Origin: Saksenaea vasiformis B4078
Taxonomy: Eukaryota > Mucoromycota > Mucoromycetes > Mucorales > Saksenaeaceae
DNA length: 64,000 nt
NCBI GenBank assembly: GCA_000697055.1
Contig: JNDT01001974.1
Location: forward strand, 1 to 64,000
Reading direction: 5' to 3'
In this document: positions 58,891-64,000 of the stretch, in pieces
Layout of the letters: each line of letters begins with the position of its first letter
Numbering within the stretch: position 1 is the first letter of the stretch
The notes under the pieces: generated by a model
The model's input: the letters and a program-made list of their open reading frames with translations, nothing else
Databases searched by the model: none
Told to the model about the DNA's origin: nothing
Position numbers and translations under genes: made by a program

Positions 58891-60748
58891 CTATTCTTTT
58901 GGACTGACGATGCTAAGGTTAACTTTAGGTGGTACACTGAAGCCAAATGACTTCCCAACGGCGGTGAGATCCAGGCTGTTGATGTTAAAGATCTTCTTCA
59001 GACTGAAGGATGCGTAAGCTTGCAAATATGACCTGAAACCATCACGTGCGGACTGGTTTAGGTAGTAATTCTTCTCTACCAGCTTCTCCAACTAGATTGA
59101 TGCTTAATATCGCTTACGGATGCATAGGAAAACACCATCGTTACCTGACTTTGCACGTTGGCGATCTTGTTTGCAGGGAACTGGTATTCATTCAGGGGAA
59201 CCTTGGCGTGCTTGAGATATCGCAAGAATCCAAGCTCGCTTGGCAGCAAGAAAAGAAGACTCTTTCCACGACCGCCTCCACGTGCTGTTCTACCTACACG
59301 ATGGATATAGTCACGAGGATCATCCGGAGGATCGAATTGAACAATCCAATCGACGGCAGGAATGTCCAATCCACGAGCAGCAACATCTGTGCAGAGCAAA
59401 ATGCCCTTTTCGGCATTACAGAATTCAAAGAATGTGGTCGTTCGCTTTTGTTGCTTTTGACGGCCCTGTTCAACAACATATTGAATAAATTGTTTCCCTG
59501 CTTGTGGCTATACTTACATGAAGCTCCAGAACAGGCACATCAATATAGTTCATTAACGCAGCATGGTATTTGACAGAGTTGCAGCTGGAGAAGAAGACGA
59601 TAACCTTCTTCTTAAGATTTTTTCGCAAAAATGTGAATAGTAACAAGAATCGTTTGTCCGATTCGCAAACGACGTAACCTTGCTCCAGACCGTCGGCGGT
59701 AGATGTATCCTTCTTTTCATCTACGTTGATATAAAGTGGACCTTTTTTCAATGAAATGCGTGCAAGATCTGAGACTTTTGTGGTCTGTGTCGCAGAGAAA
59801 AGCATCGTCTGGCGTTCCTTGGGAAGAATCCTCACGATCTGTGTCATCTCTTCTTCGAAACCAATTTCGAGAATACGGTCCGCTTCATCAATCACCAAGG
59901 CTTTCAAGTTCTTGAACACAAAGCCTCGCGTATTCTACATACACTTCAGTCTACTGCCATTGACAGTTTCCTTCTTGTTTACCTGCAAATGATCAAGTAG
60001 TCTTCCTGGTGTAGCCACAAGAAGGTTGACACCCTTCGTCAGCTTGTCGGCTTCCGCTCTTCTGTTTGCACCACCAATAACAATACCAAATGTGAGCTGA
60101 TGATATTTCAACAATTCCTTCGCAACACCGAAAATCTGCAACGCCAGCTCACGTGTGGGAGAGACAATAATGACACCCGTACCTAACAGCCAACACATCT
60201 ACCATTAATACGACGGATCCTATAACAGTTTTATCAATAACTGTACCATTTCTTGGCTTAAATTTAAGTTTGTACAAAATTTCAATGGCAGGGATCAAGA
60301 AAGCCAACGTTTTGCCAGAGCCCGTCTTTGCGGCACCGAGAACATCGCGGCCAGCCATAAGTGGCGGGATCGTGCGTGCCTGAACTTCGGTCATGGACGT
60401 AAAGCCCATGTCTTTAATAGCATTGCGGGTTTTGTCGCAGATCTCGAGACTTTGGAAATCCCGATTCAAGGATTGCTCTACAATCACCGCATAAAATCAG
60501 TTCCATGTTGTCCCATTTTAGTTGTTGCAAGTAGTACCTTCTGTTGAGGGCGTCTCAGAGGATTCTGTTTGTTCAGTTGTCTCTTCAACATTGTCCGATG
60601 TGTCGAGATCTTGTGTCTCCTCAGCGATCTCTTCAGTTTCTTCAACCTTTTTAGGGACACCCTTTGCAATTTCTTGCTTCTTTTTGTTGACTGAGTTCCC
60701 TTTCTGGACACGTTTCCGTTTCTTTGATTCCACCGCGTTGTTCACCAT
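58891..60748 (-). CDS. HAS1: ATP-dependent DEAD-box RNA helicase HAS1 (DDX18)
   Basis: A nucleolar helicase needed for 18S rRNA processing and snoRNA release. The N-terminus is basic then acidic ([40 protein letters not shown]). Helicase motifs are in order. Q motif region: [33 protein letters not shown]. Ia: [10 protein letters not shown]. Ib: [88 protein letters not shown]. The HAS1 tail follows: [39 protein letters not shown]. There are about six exons, and the 3' exons contain the tail typical of HAS1/DDX18 rather than other DEAD-box proteins. Confidence 0.96.
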
Positions 60749-61790
60749 GATTTGCTAACTGGCTGCACCGACAAGGAAAAATACAGTTGAGACACAATTT
60801 GAAGTAAACACAAAGATTTGTCTTCGGACAATCCATAACGAAGTCACACAACTGTCCATCCATCAGCCTGCTGCTGCCGCAAAAAAAGTCTGGGGGACCC
60901 TGTGGTGCACTACAATCCTTACCCAACTGCCAGTCGGTTATGGATGAATACGACTCAAACATCAACAAGGAAATGCATCAAAGAAATTAGTGGAGCTTTC
61001 AAGAAAATCTGCATTAGGCTTTCTTTCAGAAGTTTGCGGGCTAAGAATACTGATTTGGAACAAGTATTTTGCGTCAGCTAGATGCCCTTTTACGTTCAAG
61101 TTGAATAAATTTTGCTCTAGAAAATGATACGACTTGGCGCTGAAAACTAATTCATTGCGTTGATCCGAGGAATAATTTGCGCCTGTATGACCTGAGCTTT
61201 GCATTGGGTGCTTCAGTGATGGCTTTCTGGTATCCCATCGGAAGCGGTAAAGATGTCTCACGATAAGGAAAATGTTCCACCCAAAATGATCCGTATTTAA
61301 AGGGACGCACGAACTTCCTTTTCTGTTCTCCCAAAAACACCCCGATGAGAATCTCAACTTTTCGTATGTATACAGGATCATTCATGTCTTTTTATCGATT
61401 GTTTAGCCTGCAGGACCCCTGTCTTGAACCGTCTCGGCTGTGGTGGCGCTTATGACCCATCATTTAAGCAAAACAATTTATTTCTCTCTCAGCGCAAACT
61501 TGGCTCTTCAAGGACGCATAATTCCTTTAGAGTAACATAAAAGAGTGTTCAATAAACAGTAAGACGTTAAATATGTGTAGGGCTCCTCGCTAATACAAAA
61601 GCTTGGGTTGATATGCGCCGTATGTATTACCAATGGTCAAAGAACTTTATTCAAAAATGAACAGAACTATACGAATATTCCAGGATAGAATATATTAACA
61701 GATTAGAAATAGCGCCTTACTGTACTTGGTGGTCTCTCTTGGGTGTTGTACAGACTTTGTGTTTCTTTTATTGTTAGCGTACAATCATAA
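60749..61790. other. Intergenic, with a doubtful minus-strand ORF and a terminal-repeat copy
   Basis: A pair of overlapping minus-strand frames at 60962-61385 (one starting MNDPVYIRKVEILIGVFLGE) might be joined by an intron, but I recognise neither and do not call a gene. A copy of the MITE-like terminal repeat is at 61501-61545. The rest is the HAS1 5' flank and the THI20 3' flank. Confidence 0.4.
61501..61545 (-). repeat. Solo copy of the MITE-like terminal repeat
   Basis: On the minus strand it reads TTTTATGTTACTCTAAAGGA, then ATTATGCGTCCTTGAAGAGC and CA. It matches the copy at 21431-21474, including the GAAGAGCCA block. A weak, opposite-facing look-alike (TTTTACG...ATAAATTTTGC) sits near 61088-61115, so a 460-bp element is possible but not shown. 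Confidence 0.5.
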
Positions 61791-63717
61791 TTAACGACGT
61801 TGAATTCCCATCTCCCAAAAGCTTATTTCCAGCTTTGTAGCCTGCTCGAAGGTATCACAGACCTCTTTAAATCGTCGTGGAGAGGTCGAGACGCTGTGAG
61901 AAGCTAACTCTTCCAGGAGTCCTGTTCGAAAACCTCATTGGTTAAGATACGCGTTCATAGAACGAATTGCCTTACCTCGTCCTGCTTGCACAGCTGATTG
62001 GAATGATTCATCCGCATAAGTGCAAATCCACGTCCAGTAGGGGTTTCCCTCTGTTCTACGTTAGGACGCTCTTTGTCAGACAACGCGTGCTTACCTCGTT
62101 TTGTGTTAGGGTCATTGTACAGTTTCAAACCGATTTCACCATATCCAAGCAAACATGGCGCCATAGCCACTTGAAGATCAAGCTGATCGCCAGTAGCACC
62201 TAGAAATAAACTTTAATAATTGCCTATACGCAGATGTTTTTACCCTTGTCCAGGACATAGCGTGTGTATGCAACGTTGAACACGCTTTCAGGAGTTGCAA
62301 GGATATCTTCCTTACTGATACCCCATTGCTCACAGTACTTGACTTGCGTAAGTAAAAGTGGATTTAGTACATGTCTGGCATACCTTCAAATGCATTTGCA
62401 TTTCATGCTGAATGTTAAGTACGATTTTTGCATTAGTAGCGCACATATCAATGTCCGGGGCTAGAGAAGTCGAAATTGGATTCAAAATGAGTAAGCATAT
62501 GCCTAGACAGTTTTTAACGTACACTTGTATGCAGCAAGAGCTGCACTTCGAGCATAGTGCTGTAAGTAAAGATAATCCTGTTTGATGTAAAAGATAAACG
62601 ACTCCCTGGGCAATGTGCCATCTGCCATCTGTCGTACAAATGGGTGATCGATGAATTCATTCCAAATGCCAGCTGGGAGCGAGTCTATTAAAGCTTGTAC
62701 AAAGGACTTTCTGTTTTCATACTACGCGTTAGACGTTGTTCCTGGTTTCAAGCACCTACCGAGCATACAGCAAAGGCCTGAAATTGTGAAAATGGTTTAC
62801 GGGACCACATCCATGACCGATGGTTTGAAGGGAAGTCTCAATAGCATCGTGAATGTAAGATGTCGCGCTAACAACCGCAGGGACCACTGTTCCAGAGCTT
62901 GTCAAATTGATCCTCGAGTATTTCTTGTTACTTGCCTTCTAGACCTTTAGCTAATTCGCCGGCAATTGCCGAAGAAAGAGTACACCCGGTTCCATGGGTA
63001 TTCTGTGTGACGATCTGTGGATGAATAATTTCATGGTGTTCGTCGGTTATTGAATCATAAAGGACATCCACGACCACTTTTTCGCCATCACGGTCTAGAG
63101 GAAGATGGCCTCCCTTTAAAAGCACATATTTGGGACCCATTCCGCCCAATTTTTTGGCGGCCGACCGCATATCCTCTAGGGTTTTAATCGTCCCGTGATC
63201 TTGACGGAGCAGAACTTCCGCCTCGGGTACATTGGGTGTCAGAACGAGCGTCAACGGAAGTAGCTTCTCGCGGTAAGCCTGAACAGCACTTTCTGCAAGA
63301 AGACGAGAACCGCTTGTGGCTACCATGACGGGATCTACAACCAATTTCTTGCTTGCTTCTGGATACTTCCTCAGCGTATCGGCAACTGCAATGACAATAT
63401 CTGTCGACGATAGCATGCCGGTCTTGATAGCATCCGTTCCAATGTCATTCAAAACAGATTCCAACTGTTTCTGAACAAACTCAACAGGCAAGTCAAAGAT
63501 TCCATTCACTCCTAACGTGTTTTGAGACGTAATGGCAGCCAACACAGACGTGGCATAAACGTTCATTGATGTGAGAGTTTTGATGTCGGCCTGAATGCCG
63601 GCTCCACTGTCATTACATCCATTAGTAAAGCAGCAAGTTGGGCGTATAAGAGCTACTATACCCCCCGGAATCAGAACCAGCTATAGTCAGAGCTTTAGGA
63701 ATCGCTTCGCTAGTCAT
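61791..63717 (-). CDS. THI20: Bifunctional HMP/HMP-P kinase and TenA-family protein (THI20 type)
   Basis: The N-terminal half phosphorylates hydroxymethylpyrimidine to its pyrophosphate for thiamine synthesis. The C-terminal TenA half hydrolyses thiamine or its breakdown products. Exon 1 gives MTSEAIPKALTIAGSDSG. It is spliced (donor GTATAG, acceptor TGACAG) to GGAGIQADIKTLTSMNVYAT. Kinase blocks follow: IGTDAIKTGMLSS, VVDPVMVATSGSRLL, LTPNVPEAEVLL, and the nucleotide/catalytic box QNTHGTGCTLSSAIAGELAK. The linker YIHDAIETSLQTIGHGCGPV leads to TenA: AGIWNEFIDHPFVRQMADGT, LPRESFIFYIKQDYLYLQHY and ARSAALAAYK. Next are EMQMHLKYCEQWGISKEDIL, AMAPCLLGYGEIGLKLYND and the end FEQATKLEISFWEMGIQRR. 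This is the fungal fusion order. About eight exons, and not all junctions were checked base by base. Confidence 0.93.
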
Positions 63718-64000
63718 GAGAGAAAGAACGCGGTGTCTGTATTTTAGGAACAGCGCCTAATCCATCTATCTTAATCAGAAAATATAAATTTTTTATTGGT
63801 GTTTGCGAAGCTTATTGCCATTTCACGTTGGGGATATAGAATATCTTTGAATTTAATTCGGATCTTGCTGTGAGGGTAGCTCTGCGCTGGATCCATTCAA
63901 ACTAAACATCTGCATCAGGGCAGAATGTCTACAGGATGGCCTATTCATTGTTTTTCTTCCCAAAGTACGATGAACATGACGTGAAAACATTTTTCCATCC
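63718..64000. other. 5' flank of the thiamine gene
   Basis: The last about 280 bp lie upstream of the THI20-type start. I looked for the conserved core of a TPP riboswitch and did not see it. No other gene is supported. Confidence 0.4.

Noticed and set aside
63718..64000. Possible TPP riboswitch upstream of THI20
   Set aside because: The conserved CUGAGA and downstream core elements are not seen. In fungi this switch is known from introns of other thiamine genes.

Overview
The window is nuclear DNA of a fungus, most likely an early-diverging (Mucoromycota-type) lineage. Genes are split by many short introns, mostly about 45-85 nt, with GT..AG ends and often a TACTAAC-like branch site. The recognisable proteins are fungal or opisthokont housekeeping proteins, there are AIG1-type and Fanzor-type genes, and the DNA is moderately AT-rich. 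Because exons are short, most genes below were assembled by joining pieces across frames, so exon ends are inferred unless I give splice positions.

Layout. 1-10.3 kb: a possible broken gene end; then, all on the minus strand, proteasome alpha subunit PRE5/PSMA1, an unrecognised multi-exon gene, the checkpoint clamp subunit RAD9, and an FG-GAP beta-propeller protein resembling ITFG2. 10.3-21.1 kb: signal peptidase SEC11 (+), a PH-domain protein (-), an AIG1-type GTPase (+), an SPX-domain phosphate transporter of the PHO90/PHO91 type (+), ARPC3 (-), and an F-box/ZnF-UBP/DUSP protein (+). 22.3-27.8 kb: a SEC14-like lipid-transfer protein and telomerase reverse transcriptase, both minus. TERT has its motifs through E, but its C-terminal thumb is missing exactly where the SEC14 gene begins.

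28-43 kb is the accessory part. It holds an intron-containing Fanzor (eukaryotic TnpB-like) gene, COP9 signalosome subunit CSN8, a frameshifted second Fanzor fragment, a 171-bp MITE-like element whose terminal repeat recurs at three other places in the window, and two tandem SLC49/FLVCR-like MFS transporters. A third copy of the transporters' 3' flank lies beside the second Fanzor.

43.4-64 kb: an IQ-motif coiled-coil protein (-), a VHS-GAT trafficking adaptor (-), about 7 kb with no convincing gene, an unrecognised 456-residue protein (+), the divergent ribosomal protein genes eS30 (-) and eS1 (+), the DEAD-box helicase HAS1 (-), and the bifunctional thiamine gene THI20 (HMP/HMP-P kinase fused to TenA, -).

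There is no operon-like logic. The main biological threads are genome maintenance (RAD9, TERT), ribosome synthesis (eS30, eS1, HAS1), protein turnover (PRE5, CSN8, F-box protein) and transport (PHO91-like, SLC49 pair, SEC14, VHS-GAT).
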